A stretch of 64,000 bases of DNA from Viola odorata (GCA_963691705.1 OY829538.1:14906443-14970442), one strand, 5' to 3'. Shown: positions 33,965-44,199, numbered from the stretch's first letter. The notes: a model not told the origin generated them from the letters alone. Numbers and translations are program-made.

Positions 33965-34850
33965 TTTGAATGCAACCCTGGATGTCGTCCCGGTATGCGA
34001 GTTCGCGAGTGCGAACACCAGGAATCCCCGACAGGTTGAGTAGCTTGTCCAGCCAGCCTTGGTCAACTGGCCCTAACTCTGGCCTGCCACCCCAAGCAGC
34101 GTCTCTGACGACGAGATTAAACTCGCTTCGCTACAAAGGCTGGGGCAGATTGATGATGAAGAATCCTTTCTTCCAAGCATCAATAGAAGATTCAAGGAAT
34201 AACAGCTTCCAAGTAAAGGGGTTTAGAGCTTCAACATCATAGCGAGGCGATATCGCTATGACGCCGTTGTTATGGTGGTACAATTGAAAAAAGGGAGCGA
34301 AGTAACAACAAGGAAGGAGATTCATTCCCTATATATTTACAGAGGGCTATAAAAGCATAAATGTCGCAGTAGGCGTTTGGACTCAATTGGGTAGCATTCA
34401 GATCAAATTCAGAGAATAACTAGGCAATTAAAGGATCTAGAGGCAACCGAAAACCATAATGAAACATTTTGGCATAAAGAACCCTACTGTTGCCAGGTAA
34501 TTCGCTATTAAGGCGAAGGGACTTTAGGGCAACTTCAGTAGAATACCCCTCCAGCTGGTCGAGAGTAGCATTATAGCTCCGTAGGCGCCGTCGAAGGATG
34601 GTGGTGGAAGCAATGGTGGAAGCAGTAGTATCAATATCCCCCTCCCCAGCAGAGCGGGGATAGCGGTGATTACGAGCCATGAGCAAGCTTAAAAGAAGAA
34701 TAGAGAGGAAGGTACCTGTGGTGAGGAGAAGATCGAAGCACCCGGGCGGCGGCGGATCGTAAGAGGAAGAAGAGGGATTGTCTTTTCTGTTCTTTCTTTT
34801 CGCTTTCGAAAGAGAAAGGTAACAAAAGATAAAGAGAAAGCACGTGGGGG

Positions 34851-34860
34851 TTTTATAACC
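34851..34860 (-). promoter_or_regulatory. TATA box for antisense gene A
   Basis: Minus strand GGTTATAAAA about 170 bases upstream of the ATG, followed by a CACGTG box and a CT-rich leader. Confidence 0.6.
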
Positions 34861-35356
34861 CTAAGGACTAAAGGGAACGACGGGTCAAGTGATTGTAGTG
34901 TGTGACGTGTTATGGCCAAAGAGACGCAGGAAGCGGGTGCAATCCCTGAGGAGCGAAATGACATGCTCAGTCCGCCAGTCTTTTAGCGTTCCCCTTTGAT
35001 GACACGTGGGCTCAAAGCATCATGACTGTCTCCCCCGTATCAAATAAAAGGAGTCAGAGCATTAAAAGCTCTGAAAATGGCGCAGTCAAACCCGGCAAAA
35101 AGGAGCGGCAAGATGTAATGCCACGGCATGCAAGAGGCAAAGTGCGAAGAAAATGTAGTCAAGCGGCATGTGATAAAGGGCGACATCGTTAAGAAGCACG
35201 CATTATTTGGTCAACATTACAAGATCTGTTAATTATTACAAGCAAGGAGGCGACGTCAAAGTCCAAATGGGAAAAATAATACAACAAAGGAGTAAGTAAA
35301 GAAGCGACACCAACAATCAAGCAGCATCAAATGGGCCCTTCCCAGGCACTGACCCA
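34861..35356. other. Spacer between antisense genes B and A
   Basis: Holds the region upstream of gene A and the 3' flank of gene B. No other feature seen. Confidence 0.5.
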
Positions 35357-37522
35357 CTACTCCTCTTCGGAGGAGAGGAAGCCCTCTTGGCTCTCATCAA
35401 TCTCTTTCATCCTGGCGGAGGCATACTTGGCGATCTCAGTGGGATCAGTGGATCTGCTGCGGTGCTGATCTGTCACCCCGACAATAAAGGCTTGTTCAGT
35501 TTTCTTCTTCCACCAGGTCACCTTCTTGAAAGCCTTCGATAGGTCCGCATCGCGGGAGGATACCTCCTCAAGAAGGAATGAGTTTTTCTTCCTCTCAGCC
35601 ACCAACTCAGCCTCTAAAGCTTCAACCTGGGCTTTTCCTTTAGATCTTTCCCGAGAAAGGTCAGCGCGACACTCGCGCAGTTCGGCCTGAGCGCGTTTAT
35701 GGAGTCGCGACAGCTCCTCTACCTTTTCTAGGGCACCAGAGTTTTGAGCTTGGGCACTACGAGCTTTGATGAAATAATGAAGCTGTCGCAAGGCAGCAAG
35801 GCAGTTGTTCATGACGCGCACATACTGAACTTCGGGAGGAAGTTGCAGTAGCTTACTCTCCTCCTCGGAGGCGCGAAACATCTCGCAGGCCAAGATAGCC
35901 GTGGGCTGATCTTGCGATAAGGGGTCTGATATACCCAGGGCACGAAACCCGTCAGTCCCAAATTTTGACAGATTTAGCCGGTGAGAGGGGGCCCCTTGAG
36001 GCCCGTCGCGGGAAAGATCAGCAACAAAGCAAGGGGTGGAGATACCGCCTGAGCCCCCGATGTATCGAATTGAAGTAAGGAACAACGGGCAAGGGGACTT
36101 CGGGGGAGAGTGAGAAGAACCAGGTCCGCTTGGGACTGAGGGAGGCACGTCAAGAATACAGGGGCTAATGGGCGAGTGTGGACGCTCCATGACAGGAGTG
36201 GAATCTGTAGCGGATGGCGGCATCGTCGCGGTAGAGGAGGTCTTGTTGGGGGCAGCCAGCCCTAGAGTCGAGGAAGCGCCACCCAGTGAAGCGGCACCCT
36301 CCATAGTGGTGTCGGGACAAGCGGCAGTCTGGAAAGAAATGGTAGTGGCGGCATCGCTTGGAGGAGATTGAGCAGCCATCTTGGTCACTTGAGCTTCGCT
36401 TGCTTCCCTTAGTTTCTTTCGTTGAGCGGAGGAAGCCGGGCGGAGGCTCAGTTCCGTGTCCATGTCCTCCATGTCCTCGACTCCGTAGGAGAAAATCTTT
36501 ATCTCAGTCACTGGCAAACCAGACCCGGACCTCTTCTTCCGACTGGGTAACTAGTTCTCCACGAAGCGGGAAGTGCGAAAGGAGGAACCGCTTTCCCTGG
36601 AAAGAATCTCGTCTAAAGCTCTTTTCTTTATAGGCATACGGTGATCAGCTCGAGCCCCAGCGGAAGTAGAGGGAGCAGTCGTTGAAGGGGCGGCAACCTT
36701 GTGAGGAGCGTCACCTTCGGAGAGCGGACGAGCGATGGTCTCCCCTACGAAAAGTTATGTTAGTAAACAAGGGGTAAGCAAGGTAGCGGCGAAGCTCAAA
36801 AGCTCACCTATGGTACACTCAGTTAAAGGCCTGTACAAGGAAAAGTTTCGGATCTGGAAGGAGGACTCTATCTCCAGTAAGGCGTTGGCCTGATCCAACT
36901 CTTCCCTAGACAGAGGCGCTGGCCTCGCGCAATCAACCACCTCCAGGTTGAAATCAAGACGCCACAGGCGAGAGGGTAATTCGACAACGAAGAAACCGCT
37001 CTTCCAGTTTTCGACGTTCCCCTCAAATCCTCAAAATTTCTGCCAAAAAGGCCTCACTAGAGCATCATCCCATCTTGGAATAATATTAATGAAGCCGTCG
37101 CAAAAAACCAGAGTCAAGAACTTGCGAAATAAAGCGACAGAGGGAGCAAGAATGTCTTTTAATTCGCAAGCATGAAGGAAGGCGTAGATGCAACTCCATG
37201 AGGAAGGGGTAATCTGCGCAGGGTTAAGTCCGTACTCGCGCAACACACGCTCTAGCGTGTCATGAACTGGGAGGCGGAACCCATATTGAAACATTTTAAA
37301 ATAAAGAATCCTATGAGTTTTCCAGAGCCGGCTATGAAGCCTCATAGTGTCAGAAGGAATAGTGGGGCGATAGCCGCAGGGGAAGGTAATATTATTGCTT
37401 TCCAGTTTGAGGCGTAAGACAGTGGGGCAAGTAAAGATGCTAGGGGTGTTTTCAAGTTCGGGATATCGAGAAATTGGCCTAGGGGTAGCTAAAGAGCTAG
37501 ATTGAGATCTCGTACGAGGCAT
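35357..37522 (-). pseudogene. Tat antisense gene B, paralogue of A
   Basis: Start MPRTRSQSS at 37522. Exon 1 (37522-36808) holds KMFQYGFRLPVHDTLERVLR, a helix-rich stretch and WKSGFFVVELPS, matching gene A and the Transposase_28-like family. Exon 2 (36744-35357) holds TPCFVADLS, LSKFGTDGFRALG, then about 110 residues of coiled coil (EKVEELSRLHKRAQAELREC onward) and an acidic end. Two stops break it: TGA at 37031 and TAG near 36551. About 700 codons otherwise. Its C-terminal 386-codon frame (36517-35357) is fully open. Similarity to A spans the whole length but is low, so the duplication is old. Confidence 0.8.
36745..36807 (-). other. Intron of antisense gene B
   Basis: 63 bases, donor ATAG|GTGAGC, branch point TACTAAC 15 bases before the acceptor TTTTCGTAG. 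Unspliced, the frame meets TAA inside it; spliced, it joins the downstream frame in register. Short for a plant intron. Confidence 0.75.
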
Positions 37523-37701
37523 GATAGATAAAGCAGCAAAGGAAAATCAAAAGCAAGATCGAGCAGAATACCTTGAAAGAGAGAAGACTGAAATTAATAG
37601 GCGAGTCGTCTAGATGCAAACGAGAGAATTTCCTCGGAGCGAGCGAAAACGAAGAGAGTTCTGAAGTATAAAAAGGAGCAAAAAGGTACGAAGAAGGAGC
37701 G

Positions 37702-37714
37702 TTTTTCCTTTTAA
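37702..37714 (-). promoter_or_regulatory. Possible TATA-like box for antisense gene B
   Basis: Minus strand TTTTAAAAGG about 185 bases upstream of the ATG, the same spacing as the gene A box. Weak match. Confidence 0.3.
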
Positions 37715-38035
37715 AAGAGACGGTGGAAAAGTCAGACAGAAAGGCAACCTATCACAGCAAGACACGTACGGGACAAATGGGACACGTGGAAAGACCCTGA
37801 TAGAAACTTAAAGTCAAGCGCTCGCCTCGAAGGTCGTAAAAGAAAGACTCGTTAATTACAAGAAACCCCACAAAGATGGTCGTATGAAGCGGCAATTGGC
37901 TGTCCAGCGGCAGTTATCCTATGGGGCGGCGATTATAACAAAAGCGAAAAGAAAAAGGCAAATAACATTTCGATTCATTTCATTCTGTTTTATTAAAAGA
38001 GAAAGCCAGCGGCATCTACAATAAGTGCCACATCA

Positions 38036-38525
38036 TCAGTCTTCGTCCGCCCAGTGTACGTCATAGACGTAATCATAATCTTCCGGAGACGATGGCGACC
38101 CGCTGTTATAGAAAGGAAAGGGCTCGCCAATCTCGAAAGGTCTTTTACCAAGCCCAGTCGCGGAACCTGTCATAGGCGCAGTTTCCTCCTTTGAAGCGGC
38201 ATGGGAGCTTTCCCACAGGGTCGGGGTAACCAGTCCTGTGACGGCATCTTGCATAGAAGTCCCGTCCTTGGGAAAAGGACAAGGGACGGATGGTGACACT
38301 TCATCCTTTTGCCGCAACAAAAGGTAGTGAGGTTCAAAGTCAGCAAAGAAGGATTCGAAAGATTGTTTCTTTGTTTTCTTCAATCTCTTGCGACCCCGGC
38401 ACTTTACGGAATGTCTGGCAGGCCTCCAGGGGGGTGAGAGCAGAGGATTGTCGGAGTCGGGAGAAGTTGGAGGGGTCGGAGGAGAATCGCGGGCGGCAGT
38501 ATACAAAAAAATGGGAGTCAGCCAT
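38036..38525 (-). pseudogene. Tat antisense gene C, about 160 codons
   Basis: A TATA box at 38591-38600 and a CT-rich leader precede ATGGCTGACTCC at 38525 (good plant start context). The first codons (MADSHFF) enter a T7 run, after which the coherent reading lies in another frame to 38036. This implies a one-base slip in the homopolymer. The product would be rich in Pro/Ser with a basic patch (GRKRLKKTKKQ), a QSFESFFADFE segment and an acidic end (YDYVYDVHWADED). I recognise no family. Reading upstream from 38593 would give a false signal-peptide-like start. Confidence 0.55.
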
Positions 38526-38590
38526 GGAAATATCAGTAAGAGTGAGAAGCAAGAAGGAAAAAGATGAACAGAGAAGGAAAGGTAGAGCCC

Positions 38591-38600
38591 CATTATATAG
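38591..38600 (-). promoter_or_regulatory. TATA box for antisense gene C
   Basis: Minus strand CTATATAATG 66 bases upstream of the ATG, followed by a pyrimidine-rich leader. Confidence 0.6.
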
Positions 38601-39070
38601 CCGAGGTGAGGAAGCGTGCCTGCCTTTTCGCGTATTATCGAGGACAGTTAATACTATCAGAGATAACATCTGTTGGGGGGAAAGATCTGACTCCGCAACT
38701 GTCAAAAGGCTGCACTAGCCAGGAGGCACCGAAATCATTGCCCAATCCGTTAACACTGAAAAACGGCGCAAAATATATTCAGAACGGATGCGATATGGGA
38801 AAATTGTCATTACGAGCCTGGTAGGCAAACAAAGTTACGGGATCCCAAGGAACACCAAGCCCACAATAAGTGAGAAGAAAAGTTGTTTTCTGAGAAAGAC
38901 GATATGAGAAAGAAGAAAAACATTGACAGCGCGGCAAGTGAATAAGGGAAAGCATATTTATTTAAAGGGCTCAGCGGCCCGGGATTACAAAAAGGCCTAA
39001 CGGCCCGGAGTTACAAAAGGTGGCCCCAGAGGAGCACAGAAAGACACACCAAGAGGATCCCCATCGCTGG
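38601..39070. other. Spacer between antisense genes D and C
   Basis: No supported gene. Short plus-strand frames here lack any family motif. Confidence 0.5.
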
Positions 39071-39457
39071 TCAGGCATTCGACCTAGCGTCATCATCTTC
39101 CCACTCCAGGAAAGGAATTTCCCTCAAGGCATCCGCAAGAGCGGTCAGTTTAGAGGAATATGCCCTCATGCTCTTCAGGCAGCATCCCAACAAGTCCTTC
39201 CTATGCTGTAGCGTCGTCTTCAGCAGCTGAATCTGAGAAACAGCCACTAACAGCTTCACCGCTTTCTCCACGGGACTGAAATCCTCCAGGGTAACAGCAA
39301 CCTGTCTAGCTTGCAGGGGAGTCAGCATCCCCTGGAGCTCCAGTATATCCTCCGAGGTCTTAACGCTCAGTGAGCCCAGGAAATCGGTGTCTGTCTGAGT
39401 GAGGTTCCTCAGGGCATGGGTTTTGGAGAGCAGGAAGTTTTTGGTGACTTCGTCCAT
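39071..39457 (-). CDS. Tat antisense gene D, 128 residues, intact
   Basis: Starts MDEVTKNFLL and is open to a TGA. Predicted mostly helical with regular Leu spacing (LLVAVSQIQLLKTTLQHRKDLL) and an acidic end (WEDDD). A canonical TATA box lies 78 bases upstream of the ATG with a CT-rich leader between, just inside the 3' LTR boundary. It is the only one of the four antisense genes with no damage. I recognise no family; the heptad-like Leu pattern suggests a small coiled-coil protein. It could also be a 5' part of a longer spliced gene. Confidence 0.6.
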   Translation of the reverse strand: MDEVTKNFLLSKTHALRNLTQTDTDFLGSLSVKTSEDILELQGMLTPLQARQVAVTLEDFSPVEKAVKLLVAVSQIQLLKTTLQHRKDLLGCCLKSMRAYSSKLTALADALREIPFLEWEDDDARSNA

Positions 39458-39534
39458 GAAAAGAAGAGAGATAAAGAAATTTGAAGAGAGGTGAAAAAGT
39501 TGAGAGAGTTATGAGGCAAGTGCAAAATCAAAAG

Positions 39535-39545
39535 CCTATTTATAG
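39535..39545 (-). promoter_or_regulatory. TATA box for antisense gene D
   Basis: Minus strand CTATAAATAGG, near-consensus for plants, giving a start near 39507 and a leader of about 50 bases. Confidence 0.7.
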
Positions 39546-39684
39546 ACTTCGGAAAAAGGCATTTCGAAGATGTACCTTTATCGATCGTAGAGCCCACATT
39601 AGGGGAGAAACCTCTGAAGGGGCAGGACCGGAGACTCTGTGATAGCCCTTGGTGAACGCTCGGGCTAGTTTTCGTTTGGGCATA

Positions 39685-40198
39685 TGATAACTATCGATAC
39701 CACAGAAGCGGCATCTCCACTACCCCGCCGGGTGACCCGGCCAGCATACTGTACCCGCCGTGGGAGACGAGGCCCTGTTCTTACCGCCCTTAGCCTGGCG
39801 ACCAACCCTGGGATGGTCGACATCAGCGGGGGGCTCTCACGCGGCATCCGCACGGCGGCATCCCATCCCAGGTCATCCGTGACGTCACTCCGCATGACGT
39901 CATCCCGCATGACGTCACTCAAGGCCACCCCAGCGACACCTGCCTGGGATTATTCCCACCCCCTGTCGGTACACTCCTTCCTTTCCTTATAAATACCCCC
40001 ACCTTTTCAGACAGGAGGGTAAGCCTAAGATAGCGTACTGAACCCCTGCCACTTTGACTACCTGCACTGACTTTGGCATCAGAGTGTTTACGCTGGAGAC
40101 CCCCTCCGGCGCTCTGCAGGTGACGAAGACCCCAGTACAGTGTTCCCGACCAGCCCAGATCAGGCCGATCCTGCTCAGTATCCCCCGCATTCTTATCA
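39685..40198 (+). repeat. Tat 3' LTR
   Basis: TGATAACTATCG.. to ..CATTCTTATCA, partner of 22951-23468. Holds three TGACGTCA boxes (39880, 39895, 39910). No clean purine tract abuts its left end; the nearest purine-rich stretch is near 39600. Confidence 0.95.
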
Positions 40199-41099
40199 AA
40201 CTTCAACCTTTGGTTGAAGTCGGCAATTGCTCGTGATAGAGAGCAATGCTAGAGAGGGAGAAGGTGTTCGTGAATTGGCGAGGAGAAATGAGCGCACGAG
40301 TTTGCTATTTATAGGCGAGTTAAGTCGGTGGGGGCGATGACGTGTCGACAAGCGGTGGTGCGGACGGTTGCGTGGCTGAGGATTGTTGGCAAGGCTCGAG
40401 GCTGCTGGTCCAGGTGCATTAATGGCTCATTGGAGGGACGATCGAGGAATGACTTGATCGGGAAGAAACGAGGATAGTTGCTTTCTTGGTTTTATGCATG
40501 AACCAAAAGAAACAATGCATGCTTATGTGTTAATTATCTCAACCATTTGATCTTGTTTGACTTTCAAAGTCAACTAGATCAATGGTGGAGATAAAGAGCT
40601 TGATTTATTATTTAATTATTCAGTTCCAGTTGATGGTACGAGCAATTTTGCCTGAAAATGAATATAAACTCAAACTGAAAATGTTAAGACGTATAATAAA
40701 ATAAAATAACATGATTAGCATATAGTGAGCGAGGAAAAGTTCGTTGTATCGCTCGATAAAAAAATTCGCTTATAAGTGACAAAAGTTCGAATAGAAAAAA
40801 TGCTAAAATAAAAATTTGAACGAAAAGCAATGGGATAGCGCGAGCTAGAAATATAATAAAACATAAGTAGCTAAAGAGCGAAATTGTTCGACCATTGGTT
40901 TCAAGAATTTTACTCGGAACCGATATGAACTCGAATGGGAAAAGTGATAAAAACGGTTAAAAGGTATAAAATAAAACCTAAATGACATGAAACGTGAAAA
41001 TAAACATCAGTTGGATGAAAAATAAATAGAAATACAATCTTAGAAAATTGATATTAAAATGTGAAAAAGTCTTGATGAAAAATAAAAAATCGGGTAGCA
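40199..41099 (-). repeat. Ogre 5' LTR, outer part
   Basis: After the AACTT duplication (40199-40203) it resumes as CAACCTTTGGTTGAAG and matches 9733-10626 to the end GGGTAGCA. Contains the Ogre TATA box (40305-40315, minus), now 17 kb away from the leader it should drive. Confidence 0.9.
40305..40315 (-). promoter_or_regulatory. TATA box of the Ogre 5' LTR
   Basis: Minus strand CCTATAAATAG, separated from the rest of its LTR by the Tat insertion. Confidence 0.65.
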
Positions 41100-41104
41100 A
41101 TAGT
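41100..41104. repeat. Right target site duplication of the Ogre element (ATAGT)
   Basis: Partner of ATTGT at 8359-8363, one mismatch. The next base resumes the Athila frame. Confidence 0.75.
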
Positions 41105-44100
41105 TGTAGACCCACTTACTGAAGAAATTACCGATATCTCCACTAACGACCCCCTTGAGTATGTTTTAAGTAGGGGATTATCGACCAAGCAGCTGAAGGA
41201 GTTGGAAGAGAGAACCGGAGTTCAGAGGGAACTTCAAGAGATATTGGCCGACCTCAAGGAGACAAATCGTAACTCTGACATGGTGATTTGTCAATCATTA
41301 CAAACCACAGATGCTAAACTTTTACCCTCTATTGTGCAGGCACCAAGGATAGAATTGAAGGCCCTGCCTGATCACCTAAAGTACGCCTTTCTTGGCCAAG
41401 CCGATAGCCTACCTATGATTATCTCGAACAAGTTGGCGAAAGATGAGGAGGATAGATTAGTTGCTGTACTGAACGAGCATAAAGAGGCGATAGGCTAGAC
41501 ATGAAGGACATCAAAGGGATATCTTCCACCATATGCACCCACAAAATACACGTGGAAGAGGATAAGAAACCCACAAGACAACCCAGAGGAGATTAAACCC
41601 TCCAGTGATGGAAGTTGTCAAGAAAGAAATAATAAAATTACTTGATGTTGGGGTAATTTATCCAATTTCTGACAATGCTTGGGTCTCTCTTGTGCAGGTG
41701 GTACATAAGAAGATAGGCATCACAGTGGTTGAAGGCGAAGATGGGACGAAAAAGACCACTCGGATACAAAACGGGTGGTGAGTCTACATAGACTACCGAA
41801 AGCTGAACTAAGTAACCAGAAAAGATCACTTCCCACTGCCTTTCATCAACCAAATAGTGGAGAGACTAACTGGGAAGTCACCCTACTGCTTTCTAGATGG
41901 GTATTCAGGCTTGCATCAGATCCCGGTGGCACCCAAGGATTAAGAAAAAACAACCTTCACTTGCTAGTTTGGAACCTTTGCCTACAAACGCATGTCGTTT
42001 GCATTGTGCAATGGTCCAACAACATTCCAAAGGTGCATGGTGAGCATCTTTTCAGAATATATGGAGAAGAGCATTGAAGTGTTCATGGATGACTTCACCG
42101 TTTACGGTGATAATTTTGATCAGTGTCTTTTTAATTTGATAAAACATTCTTTTTAGTTTTGATCAATGTCTTTTCAATACATGTTTGGTTCTTAATTTCA
42201 AGAAATACCATTTTATGGTTGACCAAGGCATTGTCCTTGGCCATGTAGTGTCAAAAAAGGGAATAGAAGTGGACTAGGCCAAGATAGATATTATCAAAAG
42301 TTTGCCTTACCCCTCATGCTTGCGTGAGGTCAAAAGTTTTCTTGCCCATGCTGGTTTTTATCGCAGTTTCATCAAGGATATTTCAAAAAATTATGGAACC
42401 AATATGTAGCTGTTGCAAAAGGACATGGAGTTCAATTTCGATGAACCTTGTCAGAAGTCTTTTGAGGAGCTGAAGGAGAGGTTGACATCAGCACCTATCA
42501 TACAGGCACCTGACTGGAGCTTGCCCTTTGAGCTGGTGTGTGATGCTAGCAATGCAGTTGTCAGTACTGTTCTTGGGTAGAAGAAGGGTAGAGATCCACA
42601 TGTGATCTACTACGCCTCTAAAATGCTAGATGAGGCCCATAAGAATTACACGACAACTGAAAAAGAACTGTTTACAATAATCTTTGCCCTTGAAATATTC
42701 TGACCATGCAGCCATAAAATTCCTCTTGGCTAAGAAAGAGGCCAAGCCCAGACTAATACGTTGGATTCTTCTCTTGTAGGAATATAACTTGGAAATTAAA
42801 GACAAGAAGGGAAGAGAGAATCTCGTAGCAGACCACCTCAGTAGATGCCTTACAAAGGATAATCCGGAGCCGGTGAGAGGAGTTTCTAGATGAGCACCTC
42901 TTCTTAGTCCAGACGATAAGGCCCTGGTATCCAAAAATTGTAAATTTCTTGGCCAAAGGTAAACATCATGGGGACTTAACCACCTAAGAAAAGGTAAAAG
43001 TTAAACATGACAGTAGGCATTTTATTTGGGATATGAAAGATAGGGTCAGATCAATTACCTAGGAGGTGTGTTGCCGAAAATGAAATTCCTTCTGTTTTAA
43101 AATTTTGTCATTAACATGCATGTGACAGACATTTTGGGGCTAGAAGGACAACCCTAAAAATTCTTGAGTCTGGTTTCTATTGACCGACTATCTTTCAAGA
43201 CTGTTTTCTCTTTTGCAAAACATGCCCTGAATGTCAAAAAGTGGGTAATATAAGTGCCAAAAATCAAATGCCAATGAATTTTTATTATTTCTTGTTAAAT
43301 ATTTGATGTGTGGGGCATTGATTTTATGGGACCTTTGCCAAGCTCATTTGGCAATCGCTATATATTGTTGGCTGTGGACTATGTTTCTAAATAGATAGAG
43401 GCAAAAACGACTAAAAATGATTATGCTAGAACTATTGTTTCATGTATTAAATCTAACATTCTTAACAGGTGTGGCATCCCTAGAGGGAACTATTGTTTCA
43501 TGGATCATTAGTGATCGAGGGACCTATTTCTGCAATAGAATTGTTGAGAATTTATTCAGGAAATACAACATCACTCACAGAGTGTCAACAACCTATCACC
43601 CATAAACCAATGGCTAGACGGAAGTGTCGAACTGAGAGGTAAAATCAATCTTGGCCAAGACAGTTGGCCCAGAAAGGTGAGATTGGAGCCAGCGATTGGA
43701 TGAGGCATTGTGGACATATAGGACGACCTATAAAACACCAATCGGGATGAATCCATACAAGCTAGTGTATAGAAAGGCCTGCCACCTACCTATAGGGATG
43801 CAACACAAGGCGTACTAGGCAGTCAAGGGATGTAACAAGAGTTATGATGAAGCTAGAGAGGCAAGGAAACTACAAATACATGAGCTGGATGAGCTGCGCA
43901 ATCAAGCATATGACAACCAACTCATTTTGAAAACTAGGATGAACAATTATCATGAAAAGAAAATTATAGAAAAACCTAACCTTGCAGGGAGTGGGAAATT
44001 ATTTCCTAGTAAACTTAAAACAAAATGGGATGGGACATATTTAGTCACTAATGTTTATCCACATGGTGCAGGTAACATAAAGAATGAGAAGACAAGAGTC

Positions 44101-44199
44101 GTGTTCAAGGTGAACGGCCAACGTTTAAAGCCTTTTTTTGAAGGATTTCCAGAAGACATGAGAAGAGAGGTGGTTGAAATACCACTAGCCAGCGAGTGA
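41105..44199 (+). pseudogene. Athila-1 pol: RT, RNase H and integrase
   Basis: Continues the protease frame (NDPLEYVLSRGL), then the pre-RT linker (LKALPDHLKYAFLG). RT: VYIDYRKLN near 41785, PYCFLDGYSGLHQI, FQRCMVSIF and the active site FMDDF near 42085, the usual Athila form. RNase H: FELVCDASNAV and YTTTEKELF (42520-42670). Integrase: [11 protein letters not shown] near 43330, ISDRGTYFCN near 43510 and a C-terminal tail ending GQRLKPFFEG. At least a dozen stops and several frameshifts; 43927-44199 is the longest clean part. Clearly the oldest pol here. Confidence 0.9.

Larger units (their letters stand above)
32154..34680 (-). pseudogene. Tat antisense gene A (Transposase_28-like region plus coiled coil)
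   Basis: Reads against pol. Start MARNHRYPRS at 34680 in ATGGC context. Exon 1 (34680-33965) holds KMFHYGFRLPLDPL and WKKGFFIINLP, resembling the 'putative gypsy type transposon' family (Transposase_28). Exon 2 is 33894-33587, basic at its end. Exon 3 from 33509 holds TPRIVADLS, LSNIRQRGFPALG and a coiled coil to about 32560. Introns 33895-33964 and 33510-33586 restore frame. Damage: TAG 34420, a frameshift in a T run near 34290, TAG 34131, TAG at the exon 2 end, TGA 32676 and TAG near 32610. Function unknown. Confidence 0.75.
22951..40198 (+). mobile_element. Tat/Retand-like Gypsy element with antisense genes, 17.2 kb
   Basis: LTRs of 518 and 514 bp with TG..CA ends and a perfect 5-bp target duplication. 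Order on the plus strand: 5' LTR, primer site, gag, protease, RT, RNase H, second RNase H, integrase, hairpin repeats, antisense gene cluster, 3' LTR. The second RNase H and extra antisense ORFs after pol are known traits of the Tat lineage (Retand, Grande and relatives). By eye the LTRs differ at about 20 of 500 sites, mostly transitions, so it is younger than its Ogre host. Sense coding has two frameshifts and three stops. Confidence 0.95.
8364..41099 (-). mobile_element. Ogre (Tat-lineage Gypsy) element, itself split by a Tat element
   Basis: On the minus strand: 5' LTR (41099 to 21638, interrupted at 40198-22951), primer site 21636-21617, leader, gag, RT, RNase H pair, integrase, long repeat-rich 3' region, polypurine tract and 3' LTR (10626-8364). 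The primer site resembles the Arg-type Ogre site TGGCGACTCCACTGGGGA. The gag wording (CEYHAGAQG.., FKRKV..LI) and the long 3' region are Ogre-like. Without the nested insert it is about 15.5 kb. The LTRs differ by roughly 6% plus indels in the part I compared. Large deletions in gag, protease and RT make it defective. Confidence 0.9.

Noticed and set aside
38526..38593. Signal-peptide-like N terminus for antisense gene C
   Set aside because: The hydrophobic run is the translated leader between the TATA box and the better ATG at 38525.
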